Below are positions 1 to 6,605 of a DNA stretch of 44,857 nt, one piece after another (position 1 is the stretch's first letter; every line of letters begins with the position of its first letter). Origin of the DNA: Chloroflexota bacterium. Its GTDB lineage: Bacteria > Chloroflexota > Ktedonobacteria > Ktedonobacterales > Ktedonobacteraceae. The stretch lies in NCBI GenBank assembly GCA_902810755.1, contig CADDYT010000043.1:1-44857 (forward strand), read 5' to 3'. The translations under genes were made by a program, and so were the position numbers. The notes under the pieces were generated by a model. It saw nothing but the letters and a program-made list of their open reading frames with translations. It did not search any database and had not been told where the DNA came from.

Positions 1-151
1 TACGTACGGCTTTGAGAAAGACCTGTGATGTCAGATCCTCAGCGTCCTGTTCGTTCCTCACATGCCTGTAGACATAGCGGTAAATCAGGTGAAGGTACTC
101 TTGAGAGAAAAGCTCATTGTCCTGTTTTTCTGTCTCTGTTATCGTTTGCAT
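1..151 (-). CDS. ECF-type RNA polymerase sigma factor, N-terminal part (runs off the window)
   Basis: Only the first 50 codons lie in the window; the gene continues past base 1. The translation starts MQTITETEKQDNELF and continues through IYRYVYRHVRNEQDAEDLTS and QVFLKAVR. This is the region 2.1-2.2 pattern of sigma-70 family ECF factors, with the DAEDLTSQVF core-binding helix. The ATG at 149-151 is preceded by GAGGA seven bases upstream. Such factors direct RNA polymerase to a small regulon, usually under an anti-sigma factor that would lie outside the window. The divergent MalT-like regulator shares the 418-bp upstream region. Family call is firm; the subgroup cannot be told from this fragment. 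Confidence 0.85.
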   Translation of the reverse strand, partial: MQTITETEKQDNELFSQEYLHLIYRYVYRHVRNEQDAEDLTSQVFLKAVR

Positions 152-289
152 ACGGAAATCCTCATATCTACTTCTTTGTCTCGGGATTGAGCAACATTGC
201 GTGAACTACACAAAACCATACATACGGATGAATACCTCTCTTTGCTGAAAGTGTACTCTTACTTCTCTGCTTATGTCATGCAACCAAAG

Positions 290-352
290 GAGGATGAGAA
301 GGTGTAATGTGCGGACAATAGACAGCGAAGAGGATGAGAAGATGTAATGTGC
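290..352. repeat. Tandem 23-bp direct repeats with 40-bp period between divergent regulators
   Basis: Bases 290-312 and 330-352 are the same 23-mer with a single difference (GAGGATGAGAAGG/ATGTAATGTGC). The start-to-start distance of 40 bp is close to four helical turns, so a protein could bind both copies on one face. The repeats sit in the 418-bp region between the ECF sigma gene and the MalT-like regulator. They are followed by GGACAATAGACAGC and a related GGACAGC at 359-366. Operator or activator sites are likely but the binder is unknown. The rest of 152-569 shows only a possible -10 box at 443-448. Confidence 0.5.
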
Positions 353-442
353 TGAGTACGGACAGCTACAACTTTAGTAGCAGGAATGGGATGTGCAGAA
401 AAGGACAGCACTATTACGTATCACTCAGCAGTGGTTTTGTTA

Positions 443-448
443 TATAAT
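443..448 (+). promoter_or_regulatory. Possible -10 box for the MalT-like regulator
   Basis: A perfect TATAAT lies in TTGTTATATAATGG, about 130 bp before the regulator. No convincing -35 hexamer is present at the right distance, so this may be an activator-dependent promoter, perhaps using the direct repeats at 290-352, which end about 90 bp upstream. Weak call. Confidence 0.35.
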
Positions 449-575
449 GGGTACCAGGCACAATAGACACTCATATCAGTTACAACGAGGTTCCCTTGCA
501 ATAGAGTGAGCGAAGCCGTGTAGGAGTGCGCCTGGTGTGGGATGAGACGTATCCGGGCGAGACAAGGAAATGATG

Positions 576-3302
576 ATGGAGACATCTCCAGAAGAGGTGG
601 CGAGCCCCCCTCGCACTCCCCTGCTGACCACCAAACTGCATATACCACGTCCAGGCACACGGCTTATGCAGCGGGCGCAGTTGGACGAGCGGCTTGCGCA
701 GGGAATGAGCGGCGCGCTGACGTTGATTTCCGCACCCGCGGGATTCGGCAAGACTACCTTTCTCTCGGACTCTCTGACCCGCAGTGGAATAGCGGTGGCA
801 TGGCTCTCGCTTGAAGCAGAGGACAATGACCTCGTGCGCTTCCTGACGTATGTGATTGCGGCCCTTCAATCGCTGGATGAGGAGATCGGAAGAACGAGCC
901 TGCCTCTGCTGCACTCCTCCCCGCTGGTGACGGTGGAACCCATCCTTGCCCTGCTCATCAACGACCTGGCAAGCAGGAAGCTACCGCACTTTGCCCTGGT
1001 ACTCGATGACTACCATGTCATTGAGGATTCCGCTATTCATCGCGCCGTCACCTTTCTGCTGGACCACTTGCCCGCGCAGATGCACCTCATCATCGCGGCG
1101 CGGGCCGATCCGCCTCTTTCACTGGCGCGGTTGAGAGGGCGTGGGCAACTGTGCGAAGTGCGAGCGGCAGACCTGCGCTTTGCGACAGACGAGGCGGCAG
1201 CCTACTTACACGAAGTCATGCGCCTTGACCTCACTCCTAATGAAGTGGCTATTTTACAGGAGCGCACGGAGGGGTGGATTGCGGGAATCCAGTTGGCCGC
1301 GCTCTCCCTGCAGGGGAGAAACGATGTCTCTGAGTTCCTCTCCGCCTTCAGCGGCAGCCACCGCTTCGTGCTTGACTACTTGAGCGAGGAAGTTTTCTCC
1401 CAGCAATCGGCCGCAGTGCAATCCTTTCTCCTGCACACCTGCATCCTCGATCGCATGAATAGTTCGCTGGCCAACTCGGTGACAGAACTGACGGACGGGC
1501 AGGCGATGCTGGAGAGGCTTGAACACGCCAATCTCTTTGTGGTCTCCCTCGATGACAGGAGAGGCTGGTATCGCTACCACCATCTGTTTGCCGAGGCGCT
1601 GCGCAGTCTCTTGAAGCAAACGCAGCCCGAACTGATCCCGGAACTCCATCGTCGCGCCAGCCGCTGGTACGAGCAGCATGGGTTCCTGGATGAGGCCACT
1701 CAACACGCCCTGGCAGGTTCGGACTATGCCGTGGCGGCTCGTCTGATCGAGCAGTTCGCCCGTCAGGCCCTGAGAAGCCAGGGCAGGTTCACTACGTTGT
1801 TACGGCGCATGGAGGCCCTGCCGAGGGTATGGCTGGATACCCATCCCCAGTTGGCCTTGCTCTATGCATGGATTGTTGTCTCCAGCGGTATGCGTCCCTG
1901 GAGCGATCTGGAACCCTGGCTCCAGGGAACACACGAAGCGATTCCGCCTCACCATTCCCAGGCGACTGAGTTCGCCGGAGAGGTTGCCGTTATTCGCACG
2001 TTGGCGGCAGCGGCGGCTGAAGAGTATGCGCGCACTGTCGAGTTATCGGGGCAAAGTCTCACGCTTCTCGCAGAAGATCATTGGGCGCGAGGACTCATGC
2101 TGCTGTACCGAGGCTCGGCCTTCCTCTCACTTCAGCAGATAGATGAAGCTATAGCGACCCTTGAGCAGGCTGTAGCCTTTAATGAAGCCGATGTTTCACG
2201 GCAGCATGTTCTCATATCGAAAAGCCTGCTCGCCAACGCATATACCTCGTCCGGGCAACTGCGCCGGGCAATGCACCTCTATCAAGAAGTAGTGCAGCAG
2301 GAACCAGACCAACAGACACCCATGCGCAGCCTTCTCATGGCACATGGAGGACTGGGCAATCTCTTCCGTGAGTGGAACGATTTCTCTTCAGCGTTTGTTC
2401 ATCTTGAGGCAGGTCTAGACTTATACCGGTACATTGGAGGATTACTTGCAATGACCTGGGCAGTCTATCTCCCGCTGGCACGTGTATATCTGGCACAGGG
2501 GAAGTGGGAAGAGGCCTTTGCCGCCCTCTCCCACATTGCCGAAGCCGCTCACGCAACTGCTTCCGCGCATTCCACCGCCCTCGTCTCGGCCTGGCAGGCC
2601 CGCTTCCACCTGGCATTTGGTGATGTTGAGGCTGCAGCTCGCTGGGCGAGAGAGCAGGGGCTGAGCATACAGGCCCTCCCGGCGAATCTTGCCGATCTCA
2701 CCTATCCTGAAATGACATCTATGACGCTTGCTCGCCTTTCAATTGCACAGGGACAGGCGAGAGCGGCCTTGCCCTTGCTAGAGCATCTCCTTACAAAGGC
2801 AGAAAAGACCCATCGGACCGCGAGTGCGCTTGAACTGCTGCTCATTCAATCCCAGGCGTATGAGACCATCGGACAGAAGGAGCAAGCTCTAATGCTCGTG
2901 AAGCAAGCCCTCCAGCGTGCTGAACCAGAAGGATATATGCGCCTGTTCCTTGATGAGGGACCGCTCATTGGCAAGCTCTTGTTGAACCTTCGGGAAAGCA
3001 ACCGGGAGCAGCATGCCTACCTTCACTTGCTGCTTGCCGCTTTCCCACAGCAGGAACCGATGCGTCCTTTGGACGAGGGGAAGCCTGCTCAACGATCCCA
3101 GCCACTGCTCGATCCTTTGAGCGAGCGTGAACTCGAGGTTCTCCGCCTGATAGCTGCGGGGGCATCCAATGAGGAAATTGCCGGGCAACTGGTAATCGCT
3201 ATCAGCACGGTCAAGCGGCACGTAAGTAATATCTTTGGGAAACTGGGAGTCTCCAACCGCACTCAGGCCGTCATCTACGCACAATCAATTGGCCTGCTCT
3301 AA
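576..3302 (+). CDS. LuxR-family transcriptional regulator, MalT-like (LAL type)
   Basis: Large ATP-binding LuxR regulator. Numbered from the first of three consecutive ATGs (570), a P-loop SAPAGFGKT lies at 54-62, a Walker B-like LVLDDYH near 143-149, a long helical TPR-like middle (about 350-800) and a C-terminal LuxR/GerE helix-turn-helix: [17 protein letters not shown], then [17 protein letters not shown]. Length of about 910 residues is normal for the MalT/LAL class, in which inducer and ATP binding drive oligomerisation and promoter activation. AAGGA at 564-568 fits the third ATG (576) best, so that start is used. The inducer and targets are unknown; the adjacent small genes are candidates. 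Confidence 0.9.
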   Translation: METSPEEVASPPRTPLLTTKLHIPRPGTRLMQRAQLDERLAQGMSGALTLISAPAGFGKTTFLSDSLTRSGIAVAWLSLEAEDNDLVRFLTYVIAALQSLDEEIGRTSLPLLHSSPLVTVEPILALLINDLASRKLPHFALVLDDYHVIEDSAIHRAVTFLLDHLPAQMHLIIAARADPPLSLARLRGRGQLCEVRAADLRFATDEAAAYLHEVMRLDLTPNEVAILQERTEGWIAGIQLAALSLQGRNDVSEFLSAFSGSHRFVLDYLSEEVFSQQSAAVQSFLLHTCILDRMNSSLANSVTELTDGQAMLERLEHANLFVVSLDDRRGWYRYHHLFAEALRSLLKQTQPELIPELHRRASRWYEQHGFLDEATQHALAGSDYAVAARLIEQFARQALRSQGRFTTLLRRMEALPRVWLDTHPQLALLYAWIVVSSGMRPWSDLEPWLQGTHEAIPPHHSQATEFAGEVAVIRTLAAAAAEEYARTVELSGQSLTLLAEDHWARGLMLLYRGSAFLSLQQIDEAIATLEQAVAFNEADVSRQHVLISKSLLANAYTSSGQLRRAMHLYQEVVQQEPDQQTPMRSLLMAHGGLGNLFREWNDFSSAFVHLEAGLDLYRYIGGLLAMTWAVYLPLARVYLAQGKWEEAFAALSHIAEAAHATASAHSTALVSAWQARFHLAFGDVEAAARWAREQGLSIQALPANLADLTYPEMTSMTLARLSIAQGQARAALPLLEHLLTKAEKTHRTASALELLLIQSQAYETIGQKEQALMLVKQALQRAEPEGYMRLFLDEGPLIGKLLLNLRESNREQHAYLHLLLAAFPQQEPMRPLDEGKPAQRSQPLLDPLSERELEVLRLIAAGASNEEIAGQLVIAISTVKRHVSNIFGKLGVSNRTQAVIYAQSIGLL

Positions 3303-3519
3303 ATCCTTCTCGCCGCTTTTCCTCCTCCCAAAGTCGCAGTGACCTCCCTCTGACTTTCCCTGTCACAATGCACCTTTCGTAGCATGACTTCCCCTTTCAA
3401 GAGAAGTATACTCTAAGCAAATAAGACATGACTGAACATGAGGAGAAAGCATTTTCTCCCGTGTTCTATCGCTCTCCATCCACCTCCTGGCTGATCGAGT
3501 CTAGAGTAGAAAGAAGAGA

Positions 3520-3777
3520 ATGGATCGCATGCAAGACAAGCCTGCGTTGTATCAGATTCGCCTCAAGGGGCATCTGGGCCCTCAATGGAGGACCTACTTT
3601 GAAGGTTTCTCCCTCAAGAATAGCGAGAACGGCGAAGCACTGCTCACGGGCATGATCATGGATCAGGCGGCGTTACACGGCGTTTTAGCGAAGATACGCG
3701 ACCTGGGATTACCGCTGCTCTCGGTCAATCGCATAGCCTTCAGCGAAGCGGGCGATGATGCAGACGCTGAGTTATGA
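3520..3777 (+). CDS. Small conserved hypothetical protein (85 aa)
   Basis: The product begins MDRMQDKPALYQIRLKGHLG and carries LTGMIMDQAALHGVLAKIRD followed by LGLPLLSVNRI. I recognise this as a small protein seen beside regulators in Chloroflexota and Actinobacteria (Y-x-I-x-x-x-G-H-L ... DQAALHG-L-KIRDLG-LLSVNR). Its function is unknown to me. AAGAAGAG precedes the ATG at 3520; a second ATG four codons in is possible. No membrane segment or cysteine is present. It follows the MalT-like regulator by 217 bp in the same direction, a gap with no clear terminator. Real gene, unknown role. Confidence 0.75.
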   Translation: MDRMQDKPALYQIRLKGHLGPQWRTYFEGFSLKNSENGEALLTGMIMDQAALHGVLAKIRDLGLPLLSVNRIAFSEAGDDADAEL

Positions 3778-3792
3778 TTGCCCTGTTATCAC

Positions 3793-3840
3793 GCTTGATG
3801 TATTCATGATAAAGCCGTGCTATTCATTTCACCTTCTTTC
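3793..3840 (+). repeat. 48-bp intergenic motif, copy 1 (second copy at 5276-5323)
   Basis: Aligned without gaps to 5276-5323, about 33 of 48 positions agree. The best-conserved blocks are CATGATA, GTGCTATTC and TTTCACCT in the same order and spacing. This copy lies about 100 bp before the DUF4242 gene. It may be a shared promoter/operator or a degenerate repeat. It matches no sigma-70 consensus that I can recognise. Confidence 0.45.
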
Positions 3841-3937
3841 ACAGGTAAAATCCTGGCATGGACTAGAAAGTCCTGGCCTGATCTGTCAGTGCCTGTTTAA
3901 CGAGCGCGAACCACGCGCGAGAAGGGAGAACATAACA

Positions 3938-4189
3938 ATGCCACTCTATATGGATATTCACCATAAGGTGGAGGGATTGACCGGCGAAGCGGTCGCTGAA
4001 GCTCATGCACGAGACCTCGAGGTGCAGGAAAAGTATGGTGTCAAGTACTTGCAGTACTGGTACGATGAAGGTACCGGCCAGGTGTTTTGTCTCTGTGAGG
4101 CACCAAGCAAAGAGGCTGCTGAGGCTGTGCATCGAGAAGCCCATGGTCTGGTCGCCGATGAGATCACCGAGGTCAAAGAAGGCGCCTAA
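3938..4189 (+). CDS. DUF4242 / SCO4226-family small protein (possible nickel-binding)
   Basis: 83 residues: starts MPLYMDIHHKVEGLTGEAVA, then HARDLEVQEKYGVKYLQYWY and GQVFCLCEAPSKEAAEAVHR, ending in HGLVADEITEV. This is the DUF4242 ferredoxin-like fold; the Streptomyces member SCO4226 binds nickel. The frame is open further upstream, but GGGAGAA before the ATG at 3938 and the family's usual N-terminus fix the start. The gene is monocistronic, ending at a strong palindromic terminator. Proteins of this family often sit beside MalT-type or cyclase-type regulators, which matches the neighbourhood; a sensory or metal-related role is inference. Confidence 0.85.
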   Translation: MPLYMDIHHKVEGLTGEAVAEAHARDLEVQEKYGVKYLQYWYDEGTGQVFCLCEAPSKEAAEAVHREAHGLVADEITEVKEGA

Positions 4190-4223
4190 GGGCCAGGCGT
4201 ACTTCTCTTAGAATGCTCACCAC

Positions 4224-4284
4224 AATAACTTGACCGGCTTTGCCTCTAGCTCACAATGCAAAAGGCAAAACCGGTCAAGTTATT
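4224..4284. terminator. Bidirectional terminator between convergent genes
   Basis: Arms of 22 bp at 4224-4245 and 4263-4284 (AATAACTTGACCGG on the left, its complement on the right) match except for one position, with a 17-nt loop. A+T-rich ends give AATAA or TTATT on either strand. It lies exactly between the convergent DUF4242 gene and the small gene ending at 4297. Confidence 0.8.
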
Positions 4285-4296
4285 TCTGCCCGGCGA

Positions 4297-4536
4297 TTAA
4301 AGGCTGTCGCGTATATCTTTCGTTACAATAATATGCGACCGGTAACGCAGATGTTCAATGCGGGCGGAAATGTTCAGCCTGCGCCAGATGCGCATGAGAC
4401 TGTTTCTGAGCAGGGACAGCAGCACCGTTCGTCGTGAGTTGCGGGCCAGTTCTGCATCAATGTGGGCCTGTTCCATCGCATCGCGCAGCTTCTCATCATG
4501 GATAAGACGCAGGCCGGTATAGGAAAAAGGAAACAT
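4297..4536 (-). CDS. Small hypothetical protein (79 aa) downstream of the acetyltransferase
   Basis: MFPFSYTGLRLIHDEKLRDA, then a long basic amphipathic stretch (ARNSRRTVLLSLLRNSLMRI). There is no recognised domain. The start is supported by GAGGAG eight bases before the ATG. It begins 18 bp after the AcuA-like gene stops, so the two are probably one transcript ending at the 4224-4284 terminator. The helical, arginine-rich centre suggests membrane-surface or nucleic-acid association, but that is only inference from composition. Confidence 0.65.
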   Translation of the reverse strand: MFPFSYTGLRLIHDEKLRDAMEQAHIDAELARNSRRTVLLSLLRNSLMRIWRRLNISARIEHLRYRSHIIVTKDIRDSL

Positions 4537-4554
4537 CAGTAACTCCTCTCCAAG

Positions 4555-5226
4555 CTAAAGCCCTGGCAGTGTCTCTGACCGGAGCAATTGCTGAAAAAAG
4601 CGGCTCATGCTCTTTTCGTCAATGCGGCTGCCGAGGCGAGCCACCAGGATGTTGGCAGGGCCCATACGAATATTTGGTTCGGAGGTAAGGTATTCGGCAA
4701 AGCGATGAGCCGCAAAGAGCCGGGCAATCATCTCGCGATAGCTGAAAGGGGACATACCCATTCTTTGATAATCCCAGTGCCAGGAGAGACCGATGCCGAC
4801 GATCAGATACTCCTCCACGCATTCAAACTCAAGCGCAAAAGAGAGTAGCTGATGCGCGATACCCAGTTCGCGCCAACCTGAACTCACCTCGACTGAGATC
4901 TCATAGGCGTTTCCGATATCTTGCCACCAGTGATCCAATGACGCGAGGGAAACCTGGCCCACAATGGTGCCTGAAGCATCGTAGGCCAGGGTAACTCTAT
5001 TCTCCGGTCGTTGAGCTATCGAGAGCAACAGTTGATGCTCACGTTCGGGAAGGCGGGCAAAGGCACGTAGTCCTTCATCCGCTTTCAAACCCGCTATAAA
5101 TGAGGGAGAACACTGGCTTCGCAGGAATAACGACCCGACTGGCGTCTTATACATTTTGATCCCAACGGCGCGTTTGCTTCCAGGCTCCCCTTGATTGTCT
5201 ATATAATGTAAGTTTTCCTTTAGCAT
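4555..5226 (-). CDS. AcuA-like GNAT protein acetyltransferase
   Basis: 223 residues. The C-terminal half carries the pattern of Bacillus AcuA: VEEYLIVGIGLSWHWDYQRM, then PFSYREMIARLF and PNIRMGPANILVARLGSRI. AcuA is a GNAT enzyme that acetylates and inactivates acetyl-CoA synthetase. The acetyl-CoA site follows a typical G-x-V-G-x-V strand (ASGTIVGQVSLASL) and the helix after SSGWRELGIAHQLL. AGGAGA nine bases before the ATG supports the start. No acsA, acuB or acuC lies nearby, so the target is unknown. Family match is good; orthology to AcuA is inferred. Confidence 0.75.
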   Translation of the reverse strand: MLKENLHYIDNQGEPGSKRAVGIKMYKTPVGSLFLRSQCSPSFIAGLKADEGLRAFARLPEREHQLLLSIAQRPENRVTLAYDASGTIVGQVSLASLDHWWQDIGNAYEISVEVSSGWRELGIAHQLLSFALEFECVEEYLIVGIGLSWHWDYQRMGMSPFSYREMIARLFAAHRFAEYLTSEPNIRMGPANILVARLGSRIDEKSMSRFFQQLLRSETLPGL

Positions 5227-5275
5227 GTCTATCGTCTCCTTATTGCTTCTATAGTCGGTCTTATGAAGATAGCAT

Positions 5276-5323
5276 GCGTGATACGAACATGATAGGGGAG
5301 TGCTATTCCTTTCACCTCTCTCC
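5276..5323 (+). repeat. 48-bp intergenic motif, copy 2
   Basis: Second copy of the motif described at 3793-3840 (GCGTGAT, CATGATA, GTGCTATTC, TTTCACCT in order). It lies 50 bp upstream of the AcuA-like gene on the opposite strand and 215 bp before the rhodanese gene in its own direction. Orientation relative to the served gene therefore differs from copy 1 unless it serves the rhodanese. Confidence 0.45.
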
Positions 5324-5417
5324 CCGCATATCCTATCAGCAGGGCAACAAATTCCCTACATGTATCTAGTGAGCTGTCGCGGGGCAGAAGGGATGCCACG
5401 AAAACGGCTCCTTGAGG

Positions 5418-5502
5418 TGTCATTCTGAGCGCAGCGAAGAGTCTGAGGCAAGCGATGGCGACGAGGGCTTTGCTCAGATTCTTCGCTGCGCTCAGAATGA
5501 CA
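5418..5502. repeat. Palindromic intergenic element A (TGTCATTCTGAGCG family)
   Basis: Arms at 5418-5447 and 5473-5502 match in 29 of 30 positions around a 25-nt spacer. The arm begins TGTCATTCTGAGCGCAGCGA. Related elements occur at 13302-13400, 25850-25874 (half) and 26224-26310. It ends 35 bp before the rhodanese start. The element resembles REP/MITE-like dispersed palindromes; no transposase gene accompanies it. Confidence 0.75.
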
Positions 5503-5537
5503 TGTGCGAGACAGCAGTTTGATAGGAGGAGATTATC

Positions 5538-6392
5538 ATGTCTGAAAGCAAAGGCTATATCTATCCCGATTCACTCGTTGAGGCGGAGTGGGTTCAGGCT
5601 CATCTAGCGGATCCTACGGTGCGTCTGATCGAGGTAGATGTCAATACCATCGCCTACGAGCAGGGACACATCCCTGGGGCCGTCGGCTTCAACTGGCAAA
5701 AAGATTTGCAGAACCGACTGATACGCGCGCCCATAAGTAAGGGGCAATTAGAAGCGCTGCTGAGCCGCACGGGGGTGAGCAACGACACGACGATTGTACT
5801 CTATGGGGGCCACAACAACTGGTTCGCGGCCTGGACATTCTGGATTCTCAAGTACTACGGCCACCGGGATGTGCGCCTGCTCAATGGTGGGCGGGCGAAA
5901 TGGCTGGCTGATAAGCGTGAGATCAGCACACAGGTACCATCTTATCCACCTGCCAGCTATACAGCACAAGCCCCGCGCAACACTATCCGCGCCTTCCGGG
6001 ATCAGGTCTTGCTCTCACTGGGGTGCAGGGAGGATGTGCTGGTGGATGTGCGCTCACCTGATGAATACAGTGGCCAATCGCTCACTCCGACTAACTGGCC
6101 CAGGGAGGGGGCGCAACGTAGCGGCCACATTCCGGGTGCGATCAATATTCCCTGGTCGATGGCCGTGCGGGAAGATGGCACCTTCAAGTCAGCGGAGGAA
6201 TTGCGTACGTTGTATGCGAGAGAGGGCATCACCCCCGACAAAGAGGTAATCATCTATTGTCACATCGGGGAGCGCAGTAGCCACACCTGGTTCGTACTCT
6301 ATTCCCTGCTAGGCTATACCCACGTTCGCCACTACGATGGCTCGTGGGCGGAGTGGGGTAGCCTGACCGGCGCACCCATCGAAAAGTCCTGA
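5538..6392 (+). CDS. Two-domain thiosulfate sulfurtransferase (rhodanese, SseA/CysA2-like)
   Basis: 284 residues with two rhodanese domains. The N-terminal domain (about 12-130) carries HIPGAVGFNW and the inactive loop LYGGHNNWFA. The C-terminal domain (about 150-280) has VDVRSPDEYSG, RSGHIPGAINIPW and the active loop YCHIGERSSHTWF with catalytic cysteine, then LGYTHVRHYDGSWAEWG, as in mycobacterial CysA2. It moves sulfane sulfur from thiosulfate or similar donors to thiol acceptors such as cyanide in vitro. AGGAGGAGA before the ATG supports the start. Monocistronic, cytoplasmic. Confidence 0.92.
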   Translation: MSESKGYIYPDSLVEAEWVQAHLADPTVRLIEVDVNTIAYEQGHIPGAVGFNWQKDLQNRLIRAPISKGQLEALLSRTGVSNDTTIVLYGGHNNWFAAWTFWILKYYGHRDVRLLNGGRAKWLADKREISTQVPSYPPASYTAQAPRNTIRAFRDQVLLSLGCREDVLVDVRSPDEYSGQSLTPTNWPREGAQRSGHIPGAINIPWSMAVREDGTFKSAEELRTLYAREGITPDKEVIIYCHIGERSSHTWFVLYSLLGYTHVRHYDGSWAEWGSLTGAPIEKS

Positions 6393-6605
6393 GCTTTTCA
6401 GACAAAGAGATGCCTGCGATTCTCAAAGGTCTGAACCTCACCTACAGCTCTGAAATCCGCCTTTCTATCGATGCCAGGACCATTCTGTATCCACGCTTCG
6501 TACTTCTATACATAAGAAAGGGCTTTCCGAAAGGAATCCTCTCCCCTGGAGCAAGCCTGGTGGAAACAGTGTTCCCGAGGCAGGGGAAGTACATGGAGTA
6601 GGATT

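Noticed and set aside
5229..5423. Minus-strand open frame upstream of the AcuA-like gene
   Set aside because: It overlaps the 48-bp motif and the palindromic element and has no ribosome site or family resemblance.
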